From: UBA2386 sp046306335
GTDB lineage: Bacteria; Planctomycetota; UBA1135; UBA2386
NCBI GenBank assembly: GCA_046306335.1
Contig: JBKDXM010000022.1
Span: forward strand, 105,453-169,452
Direction: 5' to 3'
DNA: 64,000 nt
Positions 26,919 to 36,340 of this stretch are shown piece by piece. Both the position numbers and the translations under genes were made by a program. The notes under the pieces are model-generated. The model had not been told where the DNA came from, did not search any database, and saw only the letters and a program-made list of their open reading frames with translations. Positions within the stretch are counted from its first letter, which is position 1; each line of letters starts with the position of its first letter.

Positions 26919-29768
26919 ATGCGTCCCAACCTCGTCGCCGCCGCCGCCCTCCTCGCCGCCGCGCCAGCGCTCGCGCAGGAGGCCTGCGATCCCGACTGGG
27001 CCTTCCGGCCGTGGCGAACGGCGACGCCGCCGACGGTCGCCGACAGCGCCTGGAACGCGCACCCGATCGACCGCTTCGTGCGCGCCCGTCTCGACGCCGC
27101 CGGTGTGACGCCGGTCGCCGCCGCCGACGAGCGCACGCTGATCCGCCGCGCCACCTTCGCGCTGACCGGCTTGCCGCCGACCCCGGACGAGGTCGACGCC
27201 TTCCTCGCCGATTCCGCGCCAGGAGCATTCGCGCGCGTGGTCGATCGCCTGCTCGCCTCGCCGCACTACGGCGAGCACCAAGCGCGCGCCTGGCTCGACC
27301 TCGCGCGCTACAGCGACAGCAACGGCCTCGACGAGAACCTCGCCTTCGGCAACGCCTGGCGCTACCGCGACTGGGTCGTGCAGGCGCACAACCACGACCT
27401 GCCGTACGACCGCTTCGTCGCCATGCAGATCGCCGGCGACCTGCTGGCCGACGATCCCGCCGTCGGCGTCGACGGGTACGTGGCCACCGGCTTCCTCGCG
27501 CTCGGTCCGCGCATGCTCGCCGAGCAGGACAAGGAGAAGCTCGTGCTCCACACCGTCGCCGAGCAGGACGACCTCGTCGGCCGCACGGTGCTCGGCCTGA
27601 CGATCGGCTGCGCCCGCTGCCACGACCACAAGTTCGATCCGATCCCGACGGCCGACTACTACGCGCTCGCCGGCGTCTTCCGCAGCAGCAAGAGCTTCCA
27701 CCATCTCGACCACGTTTCGCGCTGGTTCGACCGCGAAGCCGCCAGCGACGCCGCCGTGGCCGCGCGCAAGGCCGCGGAAGCGCGCCGCGACGACGCCGAG
27801 AAGGCCTACGCGGCGGCTGCGGCTGGCGCGGCCGCGGAACTGCGCGCCCGCATCGTCGGCGACGCCGGCCGCTACCTGCTCGCCGGCCACGACCTGCTGC
27901 GTCGCTCCGTCTTCGTGCAGGCCGAGGACGCGACCGCGACGAGCCTCGGCGCTGACGACCGCCTGTACGGCGACGGCGCCACCAAGATCCTGCACACCCA
28001 CCAGGGCGGCGAGCAGTTCGCCGCGTGGCGCGTGGCGGCGCCGGCTGCCGGCCGCTACCAGCTCGCGGTGCGCTTCGCAGCGCAGGAGTCGCGGCCGATG
28101 CGCGTTCGCCTCGACGACGCCGTGGTCGCCGAGGCCGCGTTGGCGGCGACGACCGGTGGCTGGCGCGCCGAGCACCAGCAGTGGCACGCCGTCGCATCCG
28201 TGGACCTCGCGGCCGGCGCGCACACCGTGCGGCTCGAGGCCGTCGGCCCCCACGTGCCCCATCTCGACGCCGTGTTGTTGACGCCCGCGGCGTCCGCGGC
28301 CGACGGCGACCTGCTGGCGCCCGTCGTGCGGCAGGCGGCCACCGCGCTGGCCACCGGCGCCAGCAACGCGGTGCTGCGGTTCTGGCGCGAGCTGTGCGAC
28401 GGCGACGAAGCCGCCTTCGCCGTCCGCGCCGGCGCGGCGCAGGGCAAGGGCGGCCTCGCCGCGATCCTGCTCGGCGGTCAGCCGCCGGCGACGCCGCGCG
28501 AACTCGCCGCCCGCGCACAGGTCTTCTTCGCCGCCGCGGACGCTGCCGCGACAGCCGCGCAGCGCGCCAAGAAGGACGACAAGAGCCCGCTGCGCCTCGA
28601 CGAACCGCTGCTCGAAGCCGCCCGCAGCCTGTTGCACGACGGCGGCGGCCTGCTGGCCGTTCCCGAGCCGGAACTGCGCCCGTTCCACGCGCCGGACACG
28701 GCGCTGCGCCTGCAGCAACTCGCCGACGCGCGCGAGGCCGCCAAGCAGGCCGTGCCGGCGCGCGCGCCGACGGTGATGTGCGTCGCCGACGACAAACCCG
28801 TCGACCTGCCGGTGCACCTGCGCGGCAGCCACCTGACGCTGGCGGCGCAACCGACGCCGCGCGGCGTGCTGTCCGAGCTCGCCGCATTCGTGACTCAGAC
28901 GGCCATGCCCGCCGAGCGCAGCGGCCGCGCCGAGTTGGCCGCTTGGATGTTCCGGCCGGAACAAGCGCTCGCCGCCCGCGTGCTCGCCAACCGCATCTGG
29001 CAACGCGCCTTCGGCCAGGGCCTCAGCCGGTCGCCGTCCAACGTCGGCAGCCGCGGCGACCAGCCGCGCGTCCTCGACCTGCTCGACTGGCTCGCCGCCG
29101 ACCTGCGCGCGTCCGGTTGGTCGCAGAAGGCGCTGTGGCGGCGCATCCTGCTGTCGCGGACATGGCAACTCGGCAGCGACGCGCCGCCGACCATGCGCGA
29201 ACGCGATCCCGACAACCGCCTGCTGGCGCGCCAGAACCGCGTGCGCCTGTCCGCCGAGGCGGTGCGCGACGCGATGTTCGCGGTCGCCGGCACGCTCGAT
29301 CGCACGCTCGGCGGCACCTTGCTCGGGACCGGCGATCGCGAGTACGTGACCAACGACCAGAGCAACGACCGCGCCCGCTACGACGCGCCGCGGCGCGCGC
29401 TCTACCTGCCGATCATCCGCAACGCGATGTACGACCTGTTCACCGCGTTCGACTACGTCGACCCGAGCGTGCATCTCGAGCAGCGCCCGGCGACCGCGAT
29501 CGCGACGCAGGCGCTGCTGCTGCTCAACGCCCCGCAGGTCGCGCAGCAGGCGACGGCGCTGGCGCAGCGCCGGCCCGCCGGCGCCGACGACGACGCCGCG
29601 CTCCGGTGGCTGTGGCGGGAGACCCTGTGCCGGACGCCAGCGGAGCGCGAAGGCGCCGCGGCCCGGTCGTGGCTCGCGGCGGTCCGGGCGGAAGCCGGCG
29701 ACGACGCCGCCTGGGCCGGACTCGCCCAGGCGATCTTCGCCAGCAACGAGTTCCTCTACGTGGACTGA
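26919..29768 (+). CDS. DUF1549/DUF1553 (planctomycete PSD1-type) secreted protein
   Basis: 949 aa. Signal peptide (1-20, APALAQ). DUF1549 at about 45-260 includes CARCHDHKFDPI (231-242); the CARCH is a CxxCH that could carry haem c. A middle insert (about 320-430: VFVQAEDATATSLGADD ... YQLAVRFAAQESRPMRVRLDD) looks like a CBM6/CBM35-type beta-sandwich. DUF1553 occupies about 600-949 (LAAWMFRPEQALAARVLANRIWQR, SPSNVGSRGDQP, RLSAEAVRDAMFA). The N-terminal cytochrome (PSCyt1) found in many relatives is absent. These genes come in tens of copies in Planctomycetota, nearly always followed, as here (3-nt gap), by DUF1501. Polysaccharide handling is suspected; reaction unknown. Confidence 0.93.
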   Translation: MRPNLVAAAALLAAAPALAQEACDPDWAFRPWRTATPPTVADSAWNAHPIDRFVRARLDAAGVTPVAAADERTLIRRATFALTGLPPTPDEVDAFLADSAPGAFARVVDRLLASPHYGEHQARAWLDLARYSDSNGLDENLAFGNAWRYRDWVVQAHNHDLPYDRFVAMQIAGDLLADDPAVGVDGYVATGFLALGPRMLAEQDKEKLVLHTVAEQDDLVGRTVLGLTIGCARCHDHKFDPIPTADYYALAGVFRSSKSFHHLDHVSRWFDREAASDAAVAARKAAEARRDDAEKAYAAAAAGAAAELRARIVGDAGRYLLAGHDLLRRSVFVQAEDATATSLGADDRLYGDGATKILHTHQGGEQFAAWRVAAPAAGRYQLAVRFAAQESRPMRVRLDDAVVAEAALAATTGGWRAEHQQWHAVASVDLAAGAHTVRLEAVGPHVPHLDAVLLTPAASAADGDLLAPVVRQAATALATGASNAVLRFWRELCDGDEAAFAVRAGAAQGKGGLAAILLGGQPPATPRELAARAQVFFAAADAAATAAQRAKKDDKSPLRLDEPLLEAARSLLHDGGGLLAVPEPELRPFHAPDTALRLQQLADAREAAKQAVPARAPTVMCVADDKPVDLPVHLRGSHLTLAAQPTPRGVLSELAAFVTQTAMPAERSGRAELAAWMFRPEQALAARVLANRIWQRAFGQGLSRSPSNVGSRGDQPRVLDLLDWLAADLRASGWSQKALWRRILLSRTWQLGSDAPPTMRERDPDNRLLARQNRVRLSAEAVRDAMFAVAGTLDRTLGGTLLGTGDREYVTNDQSNDRARYDAPRRALYLPIIRNAMYDLFTAFDYVDPSVHLEQRPATAIATQALLLLNAPQVAQQATALAQRRPAGADDDAALRWLWRETLCRTPAEREGAAARSWLAAVRAEAGDDAAWAGLAQAIFASNEFLYVD

Positions 29769-29771
29769 CCC

Positions 29772-31181
29772 ATGACCTACCCCCGCGCTGGCGACCCCTC
29801 GCTGCCGCCGTCGCGCCGGCAGCTGCTGCGGCAGGCCGCCTGCGGCTTCGGCGCGCTCGCGCTCGGCGACCTGCTGCGCGGGGCGACCCCGGCGGGCGAC
29901 GACCTGCGGCCGCGGCGGCCGCACTTCGCGCCGCGGGCCAAGCGCATCGTGTTCCTGTTCATGCACGGCGGCCCGTCGCAGGTGGACACGTTCGACCACA
30001 AGCCGCTGCTGCAGCGCGACCACGGCAAGCCGCTGCCGTTTCCGAAGCCGCGCGTGACCTTCGCCGAGACCGGCAACCTGATGCGTTCCCCGTACGCCTT
30101 CCGGCAGCACGGCGAGAGCGGGCAATGGGTCAGCGAGATCTTCCCCCACGTCGCCTCGGTCGTCGACAAGCTGTGCTTCCTCAAGAGCCTGCACGGCAGC
30201 AACGACGCGCACGGCGGCGCCCTGCTCAAGATCCACACCGGCAGCGACACGTTCGTGCGGCCGTCGATCGGCAGCTGGACGGTCTACGGCCTGGGCAGCG
30301 AGAACCAGAACCTGCCCGGCTTCGTCACCATCTGCCCGACGCTCGGCCACGGCGGCGTCAACAACTGGAGCAGCGCCTTCCTGCCCGGCGTCTACCAGGG
30401 CACGCCGCTCGGCAACGCGAGCGTTCCGAGCGCACAGGCGGCCGTTCGCCATCTCCGCGGCGACATGCCAGCACCCCGTCAGAGGCGAATGCTCGACCTG
30501 CTGCAGGAACTCAACGGCGAGCACGCGGCGGCGCGCCCCGGCGACGACGTGCTCGACGCGCGCATCCAATCGTTCGAACTGGCGTTCCGCATGCAGATGG
30601 AGGCCCCGGGCGTGCTCGACGTCGACGGCGAAACCGCGGCGACGAAGCGCCTGTACGGCCTCGAGGACCAGCGCACGGCGAACTTCGGTCGGCAGTGCCT
30701 GATGGCGCGCAGACTGCTGGAAGCCGGGGTGCGCTTCGTCCAGGTCACGCACAGCTACCGGTGGGACCAGCACAGCAACCTCGAGCCCGACCACCGCCGC
30801 AACGCCGGCGAGGTCGACCAGCCGATCGCCGCCCTGATCACCGATCTGGAGCAGCGCGGCATGCTGGAGGACACCTTGGTCTGGTGGGGCGGCGAGTTCG
30901 GGCGCACGCCGACCAGCGAGGGAGGCAACGGGCGCGACCACAATCCGCACGCGTTCACGCACTTCCTCGCCGGCGGCGGCGTCCGGCAGGGCCACAGCCA
31001 CGGCGCGACCGACGACTACGGCTACTACGCGACGCAGGACCCGATGCACGTGCACGACCTGCACGCGACCTTGCTGCACCTTCTGGGCCTCGACCACGAG
31101 CGGCTCACCTACCGCCACGCCGGCCGCGACTTCCGCCTCACGGACGTCGAGGGCAAGGTCGCGCGCGCGATCCTGGCCTGA
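29772..31181 (+). CDS. DUF1501 (sulfatase-like fold) protein, probably exported
   Basis: 469 aa. N-terminal RRQLLRQAACGFGALALGD resembles a twin-arginine signal. The alkaline-phosphatase/sulfatase-like core shows FLFMHGGPSQVDTFDHKP, LKSLHGSNDAHGGALL and a C-terminal WWGGEFGRTP ... GRDHNPHAFTHFLAGGGV metal-site block. Belongs to DUF1501 and is the partner of the PSD1 protein encoded 3 nt upstream; the two probably act together on an extracytoplasmic substrate. Followed 15 bp later by a short inverted-repeat element. Confidence 0.93.
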   Translation: MTYPRAGDPSLPPSRRQLLRQAACGFGALALGDLLRGATPAGDDLRPRRPHFAPRAKRIVFLFMHGGPSQVDTFDHKPLLQRDHGKPLPFPKPRVTFAETGNLMRSPYAFRQHGESGQWVSEIFPHVASVVDKLCFLKSLHGSNDAHGGALLKIHTGSDTFVRPSIGSWTVYGLGSENQNLPGFVTICPTLGHGGVNNWSSAFLPGVYQGTPLGNASVPSAQAAVRHLRGDMPAPRQRRMLDLLQELNGEHAAARPGDDVLDARIQSFELAFRMQMEAPGVLDVDGETAATKRLYGLEDQRTANFGRQCLMARRLLEAGVRFVQVTHSYRWDQHSNLEPDHRRNAGEVDQPIAALITDLEQRGMLEDTLVWWGGEFGRTPTSEGGNGRDHNPHAFTHFLAGGGVRQGHSHGATDDYGYYATQDPMHVHDLHATLLHLLGLDHERLTYRHAGRDFRLTDVEGKVARAILA

Positions 31182-31196
31182 TGCGCCGGCGCGGCG

Positions 31197-31260
31197 CCTA
31201 GGAGTCTGCGTCACGGAAGGCGCGCCGGGCGGGGCAGCCTTTCGTGACGCAGACTCCTGG
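31197..31260. repeat. Minimal inverted-repeat element (about 60 bp)
   Basis: Left arm AGGAGTCTGCGTCACGGAA (31200-31218) and right arm TTTCGTGACGCAGACTCCT (31240-31258): 18 of 19 positions complementary, 21 nt between. Looks like an internally deleted copy of the 167-bp element at 44098. Lies between the DUF1501 stop (31181) and the kinase stop (31289, convergent), and as RNA from either strand would fold into a strong hairpin, so it may end both transcripts. Confidence 0.88.
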
Positions 31261-31288
31261 GCGCACGCCGCGCGTGGCCCGTGACCCG

Positions 31289-34042
31289 TCAGCGGCCCCT
31301 GCGGCCGTCGGGCTGCGGGCCATCGTCGCGCGCGGGCAACCGGGCGGTGAACGCGCGCAGGCGTTCGGCGAGCGCCGGGTCGCTGATGCGCTCGACCACG
31401 CCGCGCAGTTGCTCGCGCAATCCGGCGTCGAACGACCCCGGGCGCCCTTGCAGCAAGTCGCCGAATCGGGGCGGGTTGGCGCGTTCGCCGACGAGCGCCT
31501 CGATCCGGTCGAGCAGCTCGACGACCTGGACCTTGGCGTCGTCGCGGCGGGCTTGCGCATCGAACAGCGCGATCAGCGCCCGGCGGGTCTGCAGGTTCTG
31601 CACGAGCAGCCCGCGGTCCTGCGGCTCGGACTCGCCGCCGAGCCGGGCCTCGGCGCGCAGCGCCTCCAACAACAACGCCTCGGCCTCCGCGCCGCGCGCC
31701 TTGCGCGCCGACTCGCCTTCCCCGCCGTCGCCGCGTCCGGCGAGCGTGCGCCCGAGCGCCGAACAGGCCTGCGCCAGCAGGCGCTGGTACTCGCGGAACG
31801 ACGGCTGCTTGGTCGCCAGCGTGCGCGCGTGCCCGAGCGCCTCGCGGAGCGCGACCGGATCGGCCGACGCCGGCTCACGGCCGCCGCGCGGTCCGTCCTC
31901 GCGTCGCTGCTGATCCAACAGCACGCGGCACAGTGCGAACCGGTCGTCGTCGCGTTCGGGATGAGCCGCGACGACGGCGCGCAGCGCCTCGATCGCCGCC
32001 GCCTGCGCCTTGTCGCGATCGCCGTCACCGCGGCCCGGCTCCGACCGCCGCGCGAAGCGCGACGTCGACAACAGCGCGCGGGCCCGCAGCGACTGCGCAT
32101 CGGCCGACGTCGGATCCTCGGCGAGCACGCCGTCGACGAGGCTCGTCGCCTTCGCGAGGTGCTCGCGGATCGCCGGCAGGCGCTCCCGATCGCGCTCGCG
32201 GTCGGTCTCGGCGCCCCGGCCGCCGGGCCCGAACGCCGGCCGGCGCCCCGCGGGCGGATCCGTCGCGAGCAGGTAGTGGACCGTCGCGAGATCGATGCGC
32301 GCCGCCTTCCCGCCGTCGACGGCGAGCGCTTCGAGCAGCGTCAGGGCCTCGCCGAGCCGACGCCGTGCGGGCTCCGCCTCGCCGCGGCGGCGCAGCAGCT
32401 GGGCCGCCTCGACGAGCACCGCGGCGCGCTCGCGGCGGACGTCGCGATCGCCGACGGCCGCGAGGTGCGCGAGCGCGAGCTCGTAGGAACGCGCCGCCGC
32501 CTCCAGGTTGGCCGGCGTGCCCAGGCGCGCGTGGATGGCGCCGACGCGCCAGCAGGCGCGCGCCGTCTCGAAGCGCAGCGCCACGTTGCCCTCGTTCTGC
32601 GCCGCGAACCGGTCGTAGAACGCGAGCATCTCCTGCAGCAACGCGACGTCGCGCGGATCGACGCTCCGCACCAGGACCGTCGCCTCGCCGGTCTCCTCGT
32701 CTTCGTGCAGCGCCAGAGCCGGATCGAGGCCGACGAGTCCGTCGAACACGCGGCCGAAGGCGGCGAGCGTCAGCTCGAGGTTGCCCTCGGCGCGCTGCGA
32801 TTCCCTCTCGGCGCGGGCCAGGGCTTCGCGCGTGCCGACGTAGCCGATCCAGCCGGTCACGCCGGCGACGAGCAGGGCCGCCAGCGTCGAACCGGCCATC
32901 GCCGCCGCCAGCCGGTTGCGTCGGCACCAGCGCCAGACCTGCGCCACGCCCGACAGCGGCCGCGCCTCGACGGGACGGTCGTCGAGGAACGCCTGCAGGT
33001 CGCGCGCCAGCGCCGCGCAGTCGGCGTAGCGGTCGCGCGCGTCGCGGGCGCAGGCCTTGCCGACGATGACGGCGAGGTCGATGGGCAGGTCCGGACAGGC
33101 GCGGCGCAGCGGCTCCAGCCGGTGCTGCCGGATGCGCTCCATCAGCTCGCTGCGCGTCGCGCCGACGAAAGCCGGCTGCAGCGTCAGCATCTCGTGCAGG
33201 GTGACGCCGAGCGCGTACACCTCGCTGCAGACGTCGTAGTGGCCGGCGAACTGCTCCGGCGCCATGTACTGCAGCGTGCCGAGCAGGTCGCCCGAGTGGG
33301 TCAGCCCCTCGGCCTCGAGGGCCTTGGCGAGCCCGAAGTCGGTCACCCACAGGTGGTCGCCGCCCTGCAGCAGCAGGTTGGCCGGCTTGACGTCGCGGTG
33401 CAGCGTGCCGAGCGAGTGGGCGTGGTGCAGGGCGCTCGCCGCCTGCACGCCGAGCCGCGCGACGAAGCGCGCCCGCGTGCGCCAGGCCCCCGGCCCCTGC
33501 GGCGGCTGCTCGGCCTGCGCCCGCCGCCACGCGTCGAGACCCTGGCCGTCGATGAACTGCATCGCGTACCAGTGGTAGCCGTCGCTCTCGCCGCTGCCGA
33601 AGACGGGGACGATGTTGCTGTGGTGCAACTGCGCCGCGATCTGCGCCTCGCGGCGGAAACGCTCCAACTGGTTGCCGGTCAGCAGGCCGGACTGCGGCAG
33701 CACCTTCAACGCGACCTTGCGGCCGAGCGACTCCTGCATCGCCTCGAAGACGACGCCCATGCCGCCGCGACCGATCTCGCGCACGATGCGGAAGTCGCCG
33801 AGCCGATCGAGCTGCGGCACCGCGACGCGGCGACCGGAGCTGCCGCTCGACGCCCGATCGCGCTTGTGCTGCTCGAGCGCGACGATCGTCGGCAGCAGGT
33901 CCAGCAACGCCGCCGCGTGCTCCGGATGGGCGTGCGCGAACGCCGTCGCCGACAGCTGCGGCTCGCCGCGGCGACGCGCGAGGAACTGTTCGACCAGCAG
34001 GTCGAGCGGATCCCGGGGCGTCGTCGCGTCGTCCGAGCTCAT
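31289..34042 (-). CDS. Membrane Ser/Thr protein kinase with TPR-like C-terminus
   Basis: 917 aa. Cytoplasmic kinase domain ~83-352: P-loop IGRGGMGVVFEA (90-101), catalytic Lys 113 (VALKVL), HRDVKPANLLL (215-225), DFGLAKA (235-241), YMAPEQF (259-265). The subdomain IX block reads CSEVYALG, with Glu where Asp is usual. TM helix about 379-402 (AAAMAGSTLAALLVAGVTGWIGYV). Residues ~405-917 are helical, TPR-like and rich in Ala/Arg/Glu, presumably outside the cytoplasm. ATGA overlap with the upstream sigma factor gene implies joint expression and function, a pairing common in Planctomycetota. Start at 34042; the frame upstream lies in the sigma gene. Confidence 0.93.
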   Translation of the reverse strand: MSSDDATTPRDPLDLLVEQFLARRRGEPQLSATAFAHAHPEHAAALLDLLPTIVALEQHKRDRASSGSSGRRVAVPQLDRLGDFRIVREIGRGGMGVVFEAMQESLGRKVALKVLPQSGLLTGNQLERFRREAQIAAQLHHSNIVPVFGSGESDGYHWYAMQFIDGQGLDAWRRAQAEQPPQGPGAWRTRARFVARLGVQAASALHHAHSLGTLHRDVKPANLLLQGGDHLWVTDFGLAKALEAEGLTHSGDLLGTLQYMAPEQFAGHYDVCSEVYALGVTLHEMLTLQPAFVGATRSELMERIRQHRLEPLRRACPDLPIDLAVIVGKACARDARDRYADCAALARDLQAFLDDRPVEARPLSGVAQVWRWCRRNRLAAAMAGSTLAALLVAGVTGWIGYVGTREALARAERESQRAEGNLELTLAAFGRVFDGLVGLDPALALHEDEETGEATVLVRSVDPRDVALLQEMLAFYDRFAAQNEGNVALRFETARACWRVGAIHARLGTPANLEAAARSYELALAHLAAVGDRDVRRERAAVLVEAAQLLRRRGEAEPARRRLGEALTLLEALAVDGGKAARIDLATVHYLLATDPPAGRRPAFGPGGRGAETDRERDRERLPAIREHLAKATSLVDGVLAEDPTSADAQSLRARALLSTSRFARRSEPGRGDGDRDKAQAAAIEALRAVVAAHPERDDDRFALCRVLLDQQRREDGPRGGREPASADPVALREALGHARTLATKQPSFREYQRLLAQACSALGRTLAGRGDGGEGESARKARGAEAEALLLEALRAEARLGGESEPQDRGLLVQNLQTRRALIALFDAQARRDDAKVQVVELLDRIEALVGERANPPRFGDLLQGRPGSFDAGLREQLRGVVERISDPALAERLRAFTARLPARDDGPQPDGRRGR

Positions 34043-34632
34043 TGCAGGCCGAGGTCGCCGAGGTGGCCCTTGAGCCGCGTCAGCGCGCGCACGTATCGGT
34101 TGCTGGCGGCGTTCTCCTGGATGCCGAGGACGGCCGCCGCCTCCTTGTTGGACAGTTCCTCGAAGTGACGCAGCAGCAGCACCTCGCGATCGATCTCGTC
34201 CATGCTCGCCAGCGCCGTCTCGACCCGCGCCCGCAGTTCCTCGCGCATCACCGCCCCGCTGGGCGACGTGATGCTGCCGACGAAGAAGCCGGAGATGGCG
34301 CCGCTCGCCGGCGCCAGCACCTCGCGCCCGGCGCTGCGCATCTTGGCACCGAGGTGCTTGCGGTGCAGGTCGATCATCGTCTGCTGCGTGATCAGGCGGA
34401 TCCACACCAGGAACGGCTTGTCGTCGGCGCGGAAGGCGGCGAGCCGCTTGCCGGCTTCGAGGTAGGACTCCTGCAGCACGTCGTCGGCGTCGAGCCGGCC
34501 GACGAGGCGCGGATCGAGCCGGAAGTGCACCATCCGATGCAAGCGGTCGCGGAAACGGTCGAACAGCGTGCCGAGGGCTGCGTCCTCGCCGCCGCGCAAC
34601 GCCGCTTCGAGCGCGTCGTCGGTACGTTCCAT
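34039..34632 (-). CDS. ECF-type sigma-70 family RNA polymerase sigma factor
   Basis: 197 aa from the ATG at 34632 (GGTGGTG just before it; in-frame starts up to 34749 are possible but add an uncharacteristic tail). Region 2: LFDRFRDRLHRMVHFRL ... LDADDVLQESYLEAGKRLAAF ... KPFLVWIRLITQQTMIDLHRKH. Region 4: DREVLLLRHFEELSNKEAAAVLGIQENAASNRYVRALTRL, the HTH. The linker is long (about 45 residues), as in the planctomycete ECF groups linked to Ser/Thr kinases. Overlap with the kinase gene suggests that kinase signalling controls this factor; no anti-sigma gene is adjacent. Confidence 0.93.
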   Translation of the reverse strand: MERTDDALEAALRGGEDAALGTLFDRFRDRLHRMVHFRLDPRLVGRLDADDVLQESYLEAGKRLAAFRADDKPFLVWIRLITQQTMIDLHRKHLGAKMRSAGREVLAPASGAISGFFVGSITSPSGAVMREELRARVETALASMDEIDREVLLLRHFEELSNKEAAAVLGIQENAASNRYVRALTRLKGHLGDLGLQ

Positions 34633-34782
34633 CACCACCGCCCCTGCGCGCGCGCCAGCCGCCCCGACGACGGTCCGACGCATCGATCCATGCCTGACCT
34701 CATGCGCCGAAGGATAGCCGAACGCAACCGCGGACTCCGCGTCCGGCAACGGATCGGGGTCGCGGCGTCGCGCGGCCGGCGC

Positions 34783-36282
34783 TCACGCGTCCGCCAGCGC
34801 CGGCGCGCCGGCCAGCAGGCGGGCGAGCGACTCCGTCGGCAGTTGCGCGCCGGTGAACCAGCGCGCCTGGGCGCTGGCCTGGGCCAGGAACATCGCCATG
34901 CCGTCGACGGTGCGCGCCCCGGCCGCCGCGGCGTCCTGCAGGAAGCGCGTCCGCCGGGGCTGGTAGACCATGTCCATGACGACGCAGCCCTTGTCGGGCC
35001 GCCAATCGGGCAGCAGGCGTTCCTCGCCGTCGCGGCCACGGGCGCCGACCGGCGTCGCCTGCACCACCACGGCGGGCGCGAGTTCGCCCAGCACGGCCGC
35101 CGACATGCTGGCGATTTGGTGACCGTTGGCAGCCGCGAAGGGGCGGATCGCGTCGAGCGTCCGCGCGAGGATGGTCACGCCGAAGCCGAGCCGGGCCAGC
35201 GCCACGGCGCCGGCCCTCGCCGCCCCACCGGCGCCGAGGACGCATGCGCGCCGCCCGTCACCGCGCGTCACCCCGGCGACGGCGAGCGCCGCCAGCACGC
35301 CGGCGACGTCCGTGTTGTGCCCGCTCCAGCGGCCGTCGGGACCGATCCGCACCGTGTTGACCGCATCGGTCGCCTTGGCGTCCTCGTCCAGTTCGCGGCA
35401 ACCGGCCGCCATCACGCCCTTGTGTGGCGCGGTCACCGACACGCCGCGCAAGTTCGCCTGCTGCAGCATCGCGACGACCGCTTCCGGTCGCGACGTCTCG
35501 AATGGCAGGTAGATCGCGTCGACGCCGGCGCGGCGGAAGATGCGGTTGTGCAGCCAAGGGCCGAGCGACTGCAGCGCCGGATTGCCGATCAGACCGAAGA
35601 CCTGCGTGTCCGGGCCGAGCTCGCGGACGCGGAACAGTCCGTGCAGCAGCGCGATCGACGGCTGACCGGGCGCGGTCTCTTCCTCGCCGTCGTCGACACG
35701 GCCGTAGACGAGCGGCGCGCCCATCGCTGCCGCCAGGACGCGCGTCGGCCAGGCCGAGCGGCCGAGGGCGAACGCCACCGTCGGTTGTTCGCGCTGGTCG
35801 GTGGCGCGCAGCAGATCGAACACCGGCGCGGCATCGGCGAGGTCGTGCGTCGTGACGACGATCTTGGCGATCTGGTTGGGGTTGGCCTGCAGCTTGGCGC
35901 GGATCGCGTCGAGCTCCTTCGGCACGCCGGTGAAGCTGTGGAAGGAGCGGATGCGCAGCTTCAGCCGCGAGCGGCCGGCCGGCGGCTGCCACGACTCCCA
36001 ACCTTCGAGGTCGATGCCCTGTGCGCCCGCGTCCAGCGCGGCGGACAACAGCTCGCGGCGCTCGGCCAGCGTGCCACGGTAGTGGCCGCCGTCTTCGGGC
36101 GTCCGGCACGCGACCAGGGCCGGCAAGCGCAGGCCGCTGAACAGCGACGTCAGGTCGGCGCCGCGCGGCCAGCGATCGAGGCGCAGCTCCAGCCAATCGG
36201 CGCCGGCCATCGCCGCCTTCGCGGCGGCGCGCGCAACCTGCTCCCGCGACGCGGCGAAGATGCTGGCGACGATGCGGGCCAT
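34783..36282 (-). CDS. aroDE: Bifunctional type I 3-dehydroquinate dehydratase / shikimate dehydrogenase
   Basis: 499 aa. Residues ~1-225 are type I dehydroquinase: LELRLDRW, IRSFHSFTGVP with the catalytic His, KIVVTTHDLAD with the Schiff-base Lys. Residues ~228-499 are shikimate dehydrogenase: FGLIGNPALQSLGPWLHN, GVSVTAPHKG with the catalytic Lys, SGHNTDVAGV with the Asp, and the Rossmann loop VLGAGGAARAG. They catalyse steps 3 and 4 of the shikimate pathway, like the plant DHD-SDH fusion. In the substrate-carboxylate motif SxSP the second Ser is Gly (SLGP). Stands alone between repeats and the sigma gene. Confidence 0.94.
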   Translation of the reverse strand: MARIVASIFAASREQVARAAAKAAMAGADWLELRLDRWPRGADLTSLFSGLRLPALVACRTPEDGGHYRGTLAERRELLSAALDAGAQGIDLEGWESWQPPAGRSRLKLRIRSFHSFTGVPKELDAIRAKLQANPNQIAKIVVTTHDLADAAPVFDLLRATDQREQPTVAFALGRSAWPTRVLAAAMGAPLVYGRVDDGEEETAPGQPSIALLHGLFRVRELGPDTQVFGLIGNPALQSLGPWLHNRIFRRAGVDAIYLPFETSRPEAVVAMLQQANLRGVSVTAPHKGVMAAGCRELDEDAKATDAVNTVRIGPDGRWSGHNTDVAGVLAALAVAGVTRGDGRRACVLGAGGAARAGAVALARLGFGVTILARTLDAIRPFAAANGHQIASMSAAVLGELAPAVVVQATPVGARGRDGEERLLPDWRPDKGCVVMDMVYQPRRTRFLQDAAAAGARTVDGMAMFLAQASAQARWFTGAQLPTESLARLLAGAPALADA

Positions 36283-36340
36283 GTCCGCGGCGTAGCGTCG
36301 CCGGTGCGCCGGCGCGAGGCAATGGACTGCTGCTCGGGCG

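Noticed and set aside
24016..28887. Much longer version (about 1600 codons) of the propeller/esterase protein
   Set aside because: The extension upstream of 26859 is antisense to the DUF1549 gene and its translation is Arg-rich nonsense; the ATG at 26859 begins a proper signal sequence.
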